From positions 62,001-126,000 of the forward strand of contig NZ_LQIT01000012.1 of the NCBI RefSeq assembly GCF_001499965.1: a stretch of 64,000 bases of DNA, in the 5' to 3' direction. The stretch's first letter is position 1. Each line of letters begins with the position of its first letter. A model generated the notes under the pieces. It was not told the DNA's origin. It searched no databases and saw only the letters and a list, made by a program, of their open reading frames with translations. The position numbers were made by a program, and so were the translations under genes. Shown here piece by piece: positions 34,975-44,616 of this stretch. This stretch comes from Mycobacterium sp. GA-2829. GTDB lineage: Bacteria; Actinomycetota; Actinomycetes; Mycobacteriales; Mycobacteriaceae.

Positions 34975-36041
34975 TTCTCATCCGATGTGTCTCTGCATGT
35001 GCGTCGGATCAGGTCCGCGACTTCTGCCTCATGCGGCAACGCAGCGCGTGCAGCGGAGCACAGGAGCTCGAGATGCCGTGGCTTCGTCGATGAGATGAGG
35101 ACCGTTCCCCCGGTGCGCTGTCCCGACATGTTCTGCCTCACCGCGTCACGGATGAGCAGCCTCACGAGGGTGCTCCCGTCGGCGAGGTCCGCATCGAGCA
35201 GCTCGTTGCACTGCCGTTCGAGCTGTGGATGCTGGGTGAGCGCGTCCCTGACGCGCTGTAGCGCCCCCGCGACCACGCCGTAGACGACGGTGGCTTGGCC
35301 CGCTGCAGGACACGGTCCGCAGTGGCCGGATATCAGGTCGTAAGGCATCTGCAGCAGCGGAGCTCGACGGCTTAACAACGCGAGCGCGGCATCCATTCGC
35401 GAAAGGTTCCCGGCCAGACCCCAACTGCCGATCCTGCCGCCGTCACGTTCGCGTTCCAGGAATTCGACGAGTTCGTTCCGATCTTCCAGCGACGCCCCGG
35501 CGGGTTCATGGAGCATGAAATGGCTCAGGCGGTCGGTTCGAAGTGCCCGCAGGCTGGTGTCGAGTCGGTGCCGGGCGTACCGGACGGTGTAGTTGCGGGG
35601 CCGATACAGTAGGCGTCCGATCGCACCGCTTCCGGGTCCGCCGCCCGCCCGCTTGACGCGTTGTCTCAATGACGTCGACCTCTGCAGTACTCGCCGAACA
35701 GGTGGCTGGACGTGGCCCGCGAGATACCCCAGTCGTGTCGGCTCGATACCGAACTTCGTGGCAATGCGGACGTCGGGATGTGCGACGGCGAAATCCCCCA
35801 ATTCCGATTCGGCGATGCCGAGTCCGTACATGGGTGCGACATCGAAATGCCTGATGCCCAGGTCGTACGCTGTCTCGACTACTGCTCGCCGGTCCCGACG
35901 CGACGGGAGACCATACAAGGTCGCGCAGCCGAATCCGAGTACACAGTCCGCGGCTGCGGCCCGCTCCGTCGAGGCTTCGGTTGCCTCGATGAGCTCGGCT
36001 CCGTTCCGCTGCACAGGGACGACGTTGTGGGACACGGTCAT
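34971..36041 (-). CDS. Aldo/keto reductase
   Basis: A 356-residue TIM-barrel NADPH reductase. The catalytic tetrad is visible: Asp and Tyr in FDVAPMYGLGIAES, Lys in IATKFG, His in SHFMLHEP. The C-terminal part (about 240-356) contains unusual Cys-containing segments (SGHCGPCPAAG) and is divergent. The ATG at 36041 follows AGAGGGGG and overlaps the deacetylase stop (ATGA); an upstream in-frame extension is unlikely. It sits between the deacetylase and GMC genes in a tightly coupled operon, and probably interconverts a sugar carbonyl and alcohol. Confidence 0.82.
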   Translation of the reverse strand: MTVSHNVVPVQRNGAELIEATEASTERAAAADCVLGFGCATLYGLPSRRDRRAVVETAYDLGIRHFDVAPMYGLGIAESELGDFAVAHPDVRIATKFGIEPTRLGYLAGHVQPPVRRVLQRSTSLRQRVKRAGGGPGSGAIGRLLYRPRNYTVRYARHRLDTSLRALRTDRLSHFMLHEPAGASLEDRNELVEFLERERDGGRIGSWGLAGNLSRMDAALALLSRRAPLLQMPYDLISGHCGPCPAAGQATVVYGVVAGALQRVRDALTQHPQLERQCNELLDADLADGSTLVRLLIRDAVRQNMSGQRTGGTVLISSTKPRHLELLCSAARAALPHEAEVADLIRRTCRDTSDEK

Positions 36042-36898
36042 TCCCCCTCTGACCCAGACGTCGTTGGGCGCATTTGCCGAACGGCGGACCGGGTTCGCCG
36101 CGCGACCGCCCACCCGGCGGTGAGCGTGCGGGCCGGCGCGTACTGGACCGCCACCCTCTTCAACCGCACCGTGCGGGCGAACGCGCTCATCGACGTCGAG
36201 CGACGCACAGTGAGGCGGGGGACGCGAAACGCGTCGACGTGATCGCTGGACACCCGGTTCGCGACGGCGGCGGCTTGTAGATACCCGACTTCGCGGCAGA
36301 CTTCTCGGACGTGCCTGTTCGAGTAACCGTACGGGTAGGCGAGACTTCGGATCGTCTGCCCCATACGGTCTTCCAAGATGCGTCTCGGTTCACCGAGCTC
36401 GGCCCGCAATCGCCGCTCCGAGATCTGGTCGAGCTCCGGGTGATTGTCGCTGTGCGCCCCGATCTCGATTCCGGCCGCAGCCGCCTCCGCGACCTGTGTC
36501 CAGCACAGCATGCGGTCCGGTGGGGCGGTGAGAGGGTCGCGGCCCGCGCCACGCAGCCATCCCGTGGTGACGAAGACAGTTGCCGGAAATCCCCACGCGC
36601 ACAAGACCGGAAGTGCTTCTTCCACGAAGTCGGCGTAACCATCATCGAAGGTCAGGACGATCGGCCGCGACGGAAGCGGGACACCTTCCCGGCGTCGTTC
36701 GCAGAGGTCACCGAAGGTGATACCGGTGAACCCTTCACGACGCAGGTATGCGAGCTGCTGCGCGAAGGCCGCTGGGTGAACGGATAGGGCCCGTGTCGCA
36801 GAGCGAGGTACCTCGTTGACGGAGTGATACATCAAAATCGGCACCGACACTGCCCGGGCCGAAGCCGCGCCCGTCTCGTACTCAGAATCGGTCGACAT
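36038..36898 (-). CDS. Polysaccharide deacetylase (CE4/NodB family)
   Basis: A 286-residue NodB-homology protein. The metal/catalytic motif TFDDGYADF (about residues 83-91) and the second motif GAHSDNHPEL (HxxxH) are intact, with AYPYGYSNRHVREVC as motif 3. It removes N-acetyl or O-acetyl groups from a sugar polymer or from a lipid-linked sugar. No signal peptide is visible, so a cytosolic or unusual location is possible. It is first in the operon that runs to 30584. A CGCAAAT motif shared with the regulator promoters lies 126 nt upstream. Confidence 0.88.
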   Translation of the reverse strand: MSTDSEYETGAASARAVSVPILMYHSVNEVPRSATRALSVHPAAFAQQLAYLRREGFTGITFGDLCERRREGVPLPSRPIVLTFDDGYADFVEEALPVLCAWGFPATVFVTTGWLRGAGRDPLTAPPDRMLCWTQVAEAAAAGIEIGAHSDNHPELDQISERRLRAELGEPRRILEDRMGQTIRSLAYPYGYSNRHVREVCREVGYLQAAAVANRVSSDHVDAFRVPRLTVRRSTSMSAFARTVRLKRVAVQYAPARTLTAGWAVARRTRSAVRQMRPTTSGSEGE

Positions 36899-37395
36899 CT
36901 GCGCCCCGTCTCGGTATCCGCGACACGCCGTCCAGCTCCGAGGCGGAAGGCACCCGTATCGGTGCGGGATTCATCAAATCATCCCCTCTCGCATCCTGCA
37001 TTCAGCAAACATAGGACGCTTGCCGCAAATACGCTTTCAGGCTCGGCCCGGCGTTGATTTTCCGAAGCTATCATTCGCCCCACCTATCGACAATCAAATC
37101 TGAGCAACCATTTTTACAAACTTGACTATTCACGTACGAGCCCTGGCACGGTGGACGCCGCAAGCGCCCTTGCGAAGGTATAACTGCACGTTAACAGGGC
37201 TATATCGCCGGTCAGGCGGGAACGGGCACCTGCGCCGACCTCGCCGCGGGGCCGCGCACTCTCGCAAATATGAAGATCCAACCCTCCGTCGACTGATGGG
37301 CCACTCAATGAACACGCTGCCCAGCTGGCACAGCACGCTTCCAGTTAACCGCTCACGCGGTATCGCAGCTCCCCCCGAGTTGCGCTCATCGAACA
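36899..37395. other. 497-nt intergenic region upstream of the deacetylase operon
   Basis: No gene is supported. The region is locally AT-richer (37015-37135) than its neighbours, as expected of a promoter. It holds two copies of CGCAAAT (37024-37030 and 37263-37269), the core of the element found before both pseudo-receiver regulator genes. The GH16 gene ends at 37396 and the deacetylase starts at 36898, so the region separates two minus-strand transcription units. Confidence 0.55.
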
Positions 37396-38229
37396 TCAGG
37401 GCGTGTACCGGAACCAATCGACCAGCATGGTCGCCGGAAACGGTGTCGAGTCGTCGGGGGCACCCGGCCAGTCCCCGCCGACTGCCACATTCAGCACCGC
37501 GAACATGGGCTGCTCGAACACCCACTCGGCGTACGAGGGCAGCGACGCCGGGGTGAAGACGGCAAGCGTGGTTTCGTCCACGCCGATGGTGATACGGTTC
37601 GGCCGCCGGTCCACCCAGTACTCGTGGAAATCGGTGGTCAGATCTGCGATCTGGCCCTTCGCGGTCACCGCGTCCCGATGGGAGAAATCCGAGTTCGGCG
37701 GTGGCCCCTGCAGCGACACGTGGTACGTGGTACCCGTGTTGACCAATTCCATGATGTCGACTTCACCGCACTCGGGCCAGCCGACCGTGCCGAAGTTGGA
37801 CCCCAGCAACCAGAAGGCCGGCCAGATGCCCTTCCCGGACGGGAACTTGATCCGAGCGGCTGTGGTGCCGTACGGCATGTCGACCTTGCCCCGAGTGTTG
37901 AGACGGCCGGAGGTATATCCGTTCGCGGTTCTCTGCGCCTGGATCACCAGGTTGCCTGCTCCGTCGAGCCGGATGTTCTCCGATGAGTCGGTGTAGGTCT
38001 GCATCTCGTTGTTGGCGGCGCCCGGGTGGCCGGACTCGTAGTTCCAATAGTGGCTGTTCGGCCGAGAGCCGGCGGCACCGTCGAAACCGTCGAAAACCGG
38101 GCTGGTGGTCTGCACGTCGCCAGCCGGTTCGCCATTCCCGACACCACCGCATGCCAGCAGCGCCGTCACGACGACGACCGACAGCAGCGACGATCTCTTC
38201 AGTACGTTGCGGGCGGTCACGCGGTTCAC
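37396..38229 (-). CDS. Secreted GH16-family glycoside hydrolase, probable lipoprotein
   Basis: A 277-residue protein. The signal peptide ends in a lipobox (TALLAC, Cys27). The GH16 catalytic motif is GEVDIMEL, with the nucleophile and acid/base Glu residues of E-x-D-x-x-E, preceded by GIWPAFWLLGSNFG. GH16 enzymes cleave beta-1,3 or beta-1,4 glucans or galactans, or act as transglycosylases. Being the last gene of the biosynthetic operon (4-nt overlap with the dual GT2 gene), it probably trims, releases or cross-links the polymer made here. It starts with GTG at 38229. Confidence 0.9.
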   Translation of the reverse strand: MNRVTARNVLKRSSLLSVVVVTALLACGGVGNGEPAGDVQTTSPVFDGFDGAAGSRPNSHYWNYESGHPGAANNEMQTYTDSSENIRLDGAGNLVIQAQRTANGYTSGRLNTRGKVDMPYGTTAARIKFPSGKGIWPAFWLLGSNFGTVGWPECGEVDIMELVNTGTTYHVSLQGPPPNSDFSHRDAVTAKGQIADLTTDFHEYWVDRRPNRITIGVDETTLAVFTPASLPSYAEWVFEQPMFAVLNVAVGGDWPGAPDDSTPFPATMLVDWFRYTP

Positions 38230-40577
38230 TTTGCCGACCCCTCACCGCGGGTCTCGCGGCGTTGCTCCACCACACCACGGATGTAGGAGAAGAATCCCTT
38301 ACTCATGCCCATCATCTCGGTGCGCAGAAGGTGATCGGGAAAGTCGCGCATGGTGGCCGTCCGAACCGAGTCCTTCCCGGTCAGATCTCGTATCGCGGTG
38401 GGGACCAGTCGCATCAGGGGAAGGAGAAGCAACGGCTCGTAGAGTAGCAATGCGGCGTAGAAGGCCGTGAGCCCCGTACCGTACCCGTACAGCTGCTTCT
38501 CGAGACCGGCCATCGTGTCGCGGTGGTAGTGCCACGCCAGGGCCGTCGGCTGGTAGACCATGGTGTGTCCGGCGAGAAGCGCTCGCGTGAAGGCGAATTG
38601 GTCCTCAGCTCCCATGGCCCGCGTGCCCGGCCCCAGTGCGACATCGAACCCGTTGATATCCATCAGGGCTTCTCGGCGGAAGGCCATGTTGGCGCCCGCG
38701 CCGAACGGCGGGAGCGGGTATAGAGGACTCTGCGGGTGTCCCGGCGCGAAGATCTCCCGATCGAACCCGCGCCCCTTGTTCATCCCGCCGAACTCTTCGA
38801 ACCACAGCTGGCACTGAGTCCTCAGCTCGGCCGGAAGCACCGCCCCCGTCACACATCCCACCGCAGGCCGGGCGGAGAATCCCCGCACGATCTCGGCCAA
38901 CCAGTGACGGTCGGGGATCGCGTCGTCGTCGACGAAGGCGATCAGGTCGGCATGCGCCGTCCGCCACCCTGCGTTGCGGGCGCGCGACACACCCGGTCGG
39001 CTCTCCAGCACATATCGAACGGGCACCCGTGCGTCGAGCGACTCCAGCGCCGCCGGGACCGCGCTGGGATCGAACGGGGTGTTGTCCACCACGATGATCT
39101 CGTAGCTGGGGTACTCCTGCCGCGCCAGGTGACGCACACAGTCCGCCAGGCGCTCCGGCCGATCGTGCGTACACACCACAACCGACACCTGAGGCGGATC
39201 CTGCAGTAGCCGTTCGCGTTCCGCGACGAACGGGAGCACGCGGGCATCGATCGGCACACCGCCCTCGGGGATGTCACTGACCAGCGGTAGCTCACCCGCC
39301 GCGAGTCGGGCGTTGATCCGACTCAGGAAATCCTCGGTCACCGCGGCGGCGGCGATGCCCGCAAGTGAAGCAGAATCGTCGAATTCGAAGTCCGTGAATC
39401 CGAGCGGTTCGGTGCCCAGCAGCACGAGCAGGTGCACCGCGCCGTCTCGTTGCCCGTCGAAGTCGTCGACAGGGAAGGGCTCCAACACATCCCACCGATG
39501 AACTCGTACCGGCCGGAATCGGTCCGCGACGGGCACCGGTGTGTCCGCAGGAGGTGTCGACGACCGCGCGGCCCTGCCGGTGCCTGCGAGCATCTCCGTC
39601 AGCATCCCAGCGGCGGCGAACAGCAGGCCCAGTGCGATCGCACTACCACGTTGGAGTCTCGCGACGTCGCTGCGCACGAGTCCGAGGACGAGCTCCCTGA
39701 CGAACGCGCGCGGGAGTATCCGCGTCGCGTAGCGCCGCTCGGAGACGGTGCTGGTGTTGATACCGACCAAGCGGGCCAAGGCGGCCTTGCCTCTCCCCTC
39801 GTTCCAGCACCGCTTGAGGAAGAACGCCGGCGTACTCCTGTCCACCGGCACCTTGTGGGCCACCAGCGCCGAGGGCTCGTACATCCAACAGCCCGACGGG
39901 AGTGCGCGTTGCACCCGAAGGCACAGGTCCGTGTCTTCGGGCCGGGACACGCTGCCGGATTTGCCGAAGCCGGGGCGGAAGCCGTGCACGGAATCGAATG
40001 CCGTGCGACGGATCGCCATGTTGCCCGACCAGACGTTCCTCACCGGCGCCCCCTCTTCCGGCATCCCGGTGTACGAACCGCCGACGACCCAGTCGAACTC
40101 CTGCGGAAACCACGGGGGCCGCTCCTTCGGCCACGCCGGCGTGAGGCCTCCGCCGACACCGACCACCTCGGCAGCGCGGAACGGCCGACACAGCCGGCTC
40201 AACCAGTCCGGTGTCGCCACCGCGTCGTCATCGAGGAAGACGACGATTTCGCCGTGGCTGTTGACCACCCCGGTGTTGCGCGCTCCGGAGGCCCCTTTGA
40301 GACCCGTGTTCTCGAGCACCGTGACACCGCTGAGTTCAGCCCGGGCGCGTTCGGCCAGGTGCGGATTGTGGTCGATCACCAACAGCACTTCCTGGGCGGG
40401 CTGGGACTGGCGCAGCACCGATGTCACTGCCTCCACCGTGTCGCCCCAACGATCCTCCGTATAGGCGGCGATGATGACCGAGACCGACGGTGCCGTCGGC
40501 GGTTCACCGCCGTGAGCCGAACGCTGGTCCTCCGCCGCGGGGCGGGCTGTTTCCGATAGATCGGTGAATATGGTCAT
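38226..40577 (-). CDS. Dual-domain family 2 glycosyltransferase
   Basis: A 783-residue protein with two GT2 domains. Domain 1 (about 31-250) has SVIIAAYTEDR and VVFLDDDAVATPDW. Domain 2 (about 475-700) has QVSVVVCTHDRPERL and IAFVDDDAIPDRHW, followed by GAEDQFAFTRALL. A hydrophobic segment lies between the domains. Two active sites suggest it adds two sugars or alternates linkages. The ATG at 40577 with GAGGGA 8 nt upstream and a 4-nt overlap with the flippase stop is preferred to a longer frame. It is coupled to the GH16 gene downstream. Confidence 0.9.
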   Translation of the reverse strand: MTIFTDLSETARPAAEDQRSAHGGEPPTAPSVSVIIAAYTEDRWGDTVEAVTSVLRQSQPAQEVLLVIDHNPHLAERARAELSGVTVLENTGLKGASGARNTGVVNSHGEIVVFLDDDAVATPDWLSRLCRPFRAAEVVGVGGGLTPAWPKERPPWFPQEFDWVVGGSYTGMPEEGAPVRNVWSGNMAIRRTAFDSVHGFRPGFGKSGSVSRPEDTDLCLRVQRALPSGCWMYEPSALVAHKVPVDRSTPAFFLKRCWNEGRGKAALARLVGINTSTVSERRYATRILPRAFVRELVLGLVRSDVARLQRGSAIALGLLFAAAGMLTEMLAGTGRAARSSTPPADTPVPVADRFRPVRVHRWDVLEPFPVDDFDGQRDGAVHLLVLLGTEPLGFTDFEFDDSASLAGIAAAAVTEDFLSRINARLAAGELPLVSDIPEGGVPIDARVLPFVAERERLLQDPPQVSVVVCTHDRPERLADCVRHLARQEYPSYEIIVVDNTPFDPSAVPAALESLDARVPVRYVLESRPGVSRARNAGWRTAHADLIAFVDDDAIPDRHWLAEIVRGFSARPAVGCVTGAVLPAELRTQCQLWFEEFGGMNKGRGFDREIFAPGHPQSPLYPLPPFGAGANMAFRREALMDINGFDVALGPGTRAMGAEDQFAFTRALLAGHTMVYQPTALAWHYHRDTMAGLEKQLYGYGTGLTAFYAALLLYEPLLLLPLMRLVPTAIRDLTGKDSVRTATMRDFPDHLLRTEMMGMSKGFFSYIRGVVEQRRETRGEGSAK

Positions 40578-42025
40578 TGCTGTCCCTCGAATTCGGGCTG
40601 AAGTGGTGCTTGGCGGGCGCACGACTCCTCCGCGTCGGCGACCCGGGAGTTGCGGTGCGTCCGTTCGTCATCGGGCAGTTGGTTCTGCACTCTGCGGATG
40701 CTCGGCCAGAACACGGCCGCTTCGAGCATCAACGCGATGCCGACGCCTATCCCGACTCCGGTGACGCCCCAGAGCGTCAGTCCGATCTCGGCTGCTCCGA
40801 GCTCGATGCCGGCACCGAAAAGTGCTGCCATCGCGGCCTTTCCCAACATCCCCTGGGCTCTGCCGACCGCGATGTAGATCGACTTCATCGCGCTGCCGAT
40901 CGTGCATATCCCCAGTGCCATGAGGCAGTACGAGGCGCGCACATACTCGGGTCCGAAGATTGCCAACAGTGGCCGCGCCAACACCGGTGTTCCGACGGCC
41001 GCGAGTAGCGACACCCCGGCCGACAACCGAACAGCGGTACTGAGACCACGCCGGAAATGGTCAGGATCGTCACTTTGGATGGCGAACATGCCGGTAGCCA
41101 GATGGTGGGGCACCACCCATACGAAACTGATCAGCAGGAGCGCCGCGTAGAACCCCGCGTTGGCTTCGTTGCCCAGCTGGGCGGCGACCAGTATGGGCAG
41201 GGCGAACCGCGGTGTCTCGGTGGCCACGTTCACCCAATGATGACCCGCAGCCGTCCGCCAGATCGGATAGAACCCACGTGGGGACGGCAGGGTCGTCAAC
41301 CACTCGCGCCGGGTCTCGGTCCGCAATGCCACGATCAGGAGAGAGACGAAGTTACCGAGCAGCCAGACCGAGAAGATCGCGTGCGGTGACAACCCGATGG
41401 CGAATGCCGCGATGGGCAGGGCGACCAACTTCACGACGGAGAAGATCAGATTTCGCGACACTTGGCGGCTGCCTTGCCGGACCCCGATCAGCGCGCCGTC
41501 CAAGACGATCGTTACCGTGGTCAGCGCTGTGCCCGCGCCGAACAGCACCACCCCGAGCGGAGTGGTGTAGATCCATTCGCTCGTTCTCCCCGTCAGCTGA
41601 CTGACCAATGCGTATGCCGCGGCGACCGAGAATGCGACGACGCCTGCGATCGTCATCCCGGTGACGACGAGGCGCCGGACACTCGGGCCGTTGCGACGCG
41701 GGAGCTCTGCGATGAGCAGTGTGTGCATTCCCAGAGTGCCGAAGGCGCCGATGAGTTGCATCGCGGCGATGACGGCGGATGCGCGGCCGACCACCTCGGT
41801 GGTGGTGACACGCGCGGCCACGGCCCAGAAGACGAAACCGAGGCCGGCGGTGACGACGGTCGTACTCATCAGCGAGAGCGCGATCCTGATGACCAGAGAT
41901 CCACCCGTCGGAGCTTGGGTGTCGTTGTGCCTCAGCGCGATCCGTCGGCGATGCGACGTCTCGGGCGGCTGGCAGCGCGTGAGCGCACTATCGTGTGACA
42001 AACCACACCGTCCTGTACGGGTCAT
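40574..42025 (-). CDS. Wzx-like polysaccharide flippase (MOP superfamily)
   Basis: A protein of about 483 residues with 12 or more transmembrane helices; the N-terminal helix reads STTVVTAGLGFVFWAVAARV and is followed by VVGRASAVIAAMQLIGAFGTLGM, as in oligosaccharide flippases. It would move the undecaprenyl-linked repeat unit across the membrane. The start is uncertain: ATG 42025 and TTG 42001 overlap the upstream gene by 38 and 14 nt, while ATG 41869 would cut into the first helix. It overlaps the dual GT2 gene by 4 nt. Confidence 0.82.
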   Translation of the reverse strand: MTRTGRCGLSHDSALTRCQPPETSHRRRIALRHNDTQAPTGGSLVIRIALSLMSTTVVTAGLGFVFWAVAARVTTTEVVGRASAVIAAMQLIGAFGTLGMHTLLIAELPRRNGPSVRRLVVTGMTIAGVVAFSVAAAYALVSQLTGRTSEWIYTTPLGVVLFGAGTALTTVTIVLDGALIGVRQGSRQVSRNLIFSVVKLVALPIAAFAIGLSPHAIFSVWLLGNFVSLLIVALRTETRREWLTTLPSPRGFYPIWRTAAGHHWVNVATETPRFALPILVAAQLGNEANAGFYAALLLISFVWVVPHHLATGMFAIQSDDPDHFRRGLSTAVRLSAGVSLLAAVGTPVLARPLLAIFGPEYVRASYCLMALGICTIGSAMKSIYIAVGRAQGMLGKAAMAALFGAGIELGAAEIGLTLWGVTGVGIGVGIALMLEAAVFWPSIRRVQNQLPDDERTHRNSRVADAEESCARQAPLQPEFEGQQ

Positions 42026-42734
42026 CTGCGTCGCCGTCTCGGTACACGGTGGCCAGCGCCTTGTCGCCGTGGACGGATACCGCATGTGTCCAGATCTGCC
42101 CGGGTGCGAGGGTGATCCGTTTCCGCTCCATCTGTCTGCCGGTTTCCACGACGACCGTGAAGGCCTGCGTCGTCGACTCGTGGCTCTTCATCCCCAGTAC
42201 CGCACTGGATGCACCCAGGGGGTCGTGTTCCGGCCCGTCCGGCAGGAGCCATACTTCGGTGAAGGCTTCCTCTCCCGCCCGGCTGGCCATCGACAGTGCG
42301 ATCGCCGTGATCAGCATGAGTGCCGAGATCATCGCTTTGGCAACGGTATTCGCGGACGGGCGCCTTGATGTGGCACGTTTCGGATGCCAGGGTCGGTCCC
42401 CGCCGCGCGCCCACGCAGCCGTGTACGCGACGAGCACTGTCACAAGACCGAGCTGCAACCAATTCGGCCTGGTGACGCCTGATTCGTAGTGGTTGAGCAC
42501 CTCTCCACCGACCACGCCCACGGCGAGCACGCCTGCGGCCACGGCGACGAAGCGCGCCACCAAACCTGACCCTCCCGGGAGGAGGGCGGCGGCCACGGCG
42601 ACACCCGCGAGACCGAAGCAGAGAAGCGTGCCCGCCGCTATCGACAGCAGCCGAGGAACCGAGGGCACGACCGCCGCCACGTAACACACGATTGCGGCAA
42701 GAGCGACGCAATCGGCTTTGCCGACGTCAACCAT
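41988..42734 (-). CDS. Membrane protein with extracytoplasmic domain (DUF1616-like layout)
   Basis: A 248-residue protein: four transmembrane helices (about 8-28, 33-53, 58-80, 94-110), a basic cytosolic linker, a fifth helix (133-151) and an outside domain of about 95 residues (LGMKSHESTTQAFTVVVETG, ITLAPGQIWTHAVSV). The layout and the beta-domain pattern resemble DUF1616 proteins found in polysaccharide loci, but I cannot assign it firmly. It is coupled by overlap to the GT-C-like gene before it and the flippase after it, so it probably belongs to the export or assembly machinery. Confidence 0.7.
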   Translation of the reverse strand: MVDVGKADCVALAAIVCYVAAVVPSVPRLLSIAAGTLLCFGLAGVAVAAALLPGGSGLVARFVAVAAGVLAVGVVGGEVLNHYESGVTRPNWLQLGLVTVLVAYTAAWARGGDRPWHPKRATSRRPSANTVAKAMISALMLITAIALSMASRAGEEAFTEVWLLPDGPEHDPLGASSAVLGMKSHESTTQAFTVVVETGRQMERKRITLAPGQIWTHAVSVHGDKALATVYRDGDADDPYRTVWFVTR

Positions 42735-44577
42735 AGTGCGTCCTCCGCAGAGTCCGGAGATCGTAGAGGCGGTCGTAGCCGGAGTCGTAGATCCGGGATG
42801 CGCCGGGAAGGACGTCGAACTTGTCCAGGAACTCCCGATCCATGGGCTTGTCGCGGTAACCGTCGTAGAGGTCGACCGGGAAATACCGACCGGTGATAGG
42901 CGGCTGCTGTGACATCCGAAGGTCGACGTCCAGGTACACGGCTTGCTGGTTGTCGATGAGTGCCGAGTCCTCCGGCGTCAGACGATCGCTGTAGTACAGG
43001 GTGCCTGGGTCGAGGATGGGGTCCAGCCGCGCCAGCGTCGAGAGCAGGGTGACCGACGTGAAGTCACCGAAGTAGCGCGTGCCCGGCTGCAGATTGGCGG
43101 CCGCCCATTCGGCCCTGCTCACACCGACGGCGTCGATTCCGCTGGCGTGGCCGGCTACCCGGAAGGTTCCCGGAAGTCGCTCCCACCATTCCGGCATACC
43201 GGTGGTGATGGCTCCCATGAGCAGCAGGACCGCCATCGCCGTCGCAGTACAGACACCAGTCCGAGCGCACGCCACGATCCGTTGGAGGACGATGGCCGCT
43301 GCCAATGCCGTGATCAGCGATACGAACGTGAGCAGTCGTGTCGACAGCTCCGCCCCGTTGCCCACGAACAGTCGGACTGCCAGGACGAGTCCGTAGGATC
43401 CGAGCGCCAACCAGGCGAACGTGCGCTCCAGCGCCGACAGCGACCGCGCGATCCACACAGACGTCAGGAGAAGGCCGAGCATGAGAGCGACGGCCAGCGG
43501 TGGAAAGACGCGATCCACCAGTGGGGTAAGCGGATTCGACAGCGCGACCTTTCCCTCGACCTGCCCGAACGTGCCCAGCCCGTTCATGAGTTGTTCGACA
43601 GCGTCACTGAAGTAATCGCCGGTCATCGGCGCGACGTAGTAGACCCACATCGCCACGATCAGCGCCGACGACACCGCACAGGTCAGGAGCCGAGGCGCCA
43701 TGTGCCGGCTGCCGCGAAAGACGAGGACGGCCAGCGAAAGGCCGCCCAGTAGCACCACCGTGGCGAATGCCGACAGATGATGCGTCATCGCGACGACCCT
43801 GGCGCAGATCAGAACACCGAGGAAATACAGGTAACGCGCGCGGACATCGGATGCGAAACGGATCGCGAAGAAGATGCACAGGACCACGAACGGCAGTGCG
43901 ACAGTTCCGTAGGAGAAGGACGTGGTGAAGTACTGTGCACTCGGATCCAACAGGTAGATCAGGACCCCGATGCACGCGGTCCAGGACGACCGGGTCAATT
44001 CCCGATACAGGAGCAGAAGGCATCCCGCGAGCAACACATGGGCGATGCCGGCGATGAGCACACCCGCCGCGAAGCTGCCCATCGAGGACACCTGCACGAG
44101 TTCGGCGGTGACATTCTCCGTTCCCGGGTATCTGGGACTGGCGGGCAGGCTGTAGTTCGCCTCGTTCGGGTGGTGGGTCGCGAGCAGGTTGGCCAGCGAC
44201 CGCCAGTGCTGCAACTCGTCGACGAAGGTGAACATCTGCGGGCTGTACGCCCACCGGATCATCGACTGTGCCCCGGCATACGCCAGTACGAGGAACTCGC
44301 GCTCCCGAGCAGGCGTACCCGGACGCAGCACGCGGTAGGACACGAAGGCGAAGAGTCCGAGCTGCCCGCTCCAATACAACGGAGCGGCCATGCTCAGACC
44401 AGCCCTCGAGCACACGTACGCCAGGGTCACGACGAAGATCCCGGTCGAAACGACCAGGAGAGCATCAGAGATGCCCGCACGCGGATCTTTCACCGGTGCA
44501 CGGGAAGCGCCCCCCTCCGAGCGACGAGCGAGGTCATCGACTCGGTGCGTGGACGGGCTCACCTCGGTGCTCACCAT
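42727..44577 (-). CDS. GT-C-like or polymerase-like multi-spanning membrane protein
   Basis: A 616-residue protein with about 11-12 transmembrane helices and a long C-terminal extracytoplasmic tail (about 480-616). The first outside loop contains FVDELQHWRSLANLL, an acidic motif of the type seen in GT-C glycosyltransferases that use polyprenyl-phosphate sugars; AMTHHLSAF is a further conserved-looking segment. It is the best candidate in the island for the missing polymerase (Wzy) function. It overlaps the following membrane gene by 8 nt and lies 39 nt after the Ser/Pro-rich protein gene. Confidence 0.75.
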   Translation of the reverse strand: MVSTEVSPSTHRVDDLARRSEGGASRAPVKDPRAGISDALLVVSTGIFVVTLAYVCSRAGLSMAAPLYWSGQLGLFAFVSYRVLRPGTPAREREFLVLAYAGAQSMIRWAYSPQMFTFVDELQHWRSLANLLATHHPNEANYSLPASPRYPGTENVTAELVQVSSMGSFAAGVLIAGIAHVLLAGCLLLLYRELTRSSWTACIGVLIYLLDPSAQYFTTSFSYGTVALPFVVLCIFFAIRFASDVRARYLYFLGVLICARVVAMTHHLSAFATVVLLGGLSLAVLVFRGSRHMAPRLLTCAVSSALIVAMWVYYVAPMTGDYFSDAVEQLMNGLGTFGQVEGKVALSNPLTPLVDRVFPPLAVALMLGLLLTSVWIARSLSALERTFAWLALGSYGLVLAVRLFVGNGAELSTRLLTFVSLITALAAAIVLQRIVACARTGVCTATAMAVLLLMGAITTGMPEWWERLPGTFRVAGHASGIDAVGVSRAEWAAANLQPGTRYFGDFTSVTLLSTLARLDPILDPGTLYYSDRLTPEDSALIDNQQAVYLDVDLRMSQQPPITGRYFPVDLYDGYRDKPMDREFLDKFDVLPGASRIYDSGYDRLYDLRTLRRTHYG

Positions 44578-44616
44578 CCACCCGTGGCCTTCCGCGGGCC
44601 ACGCCCACTCCTGCAG

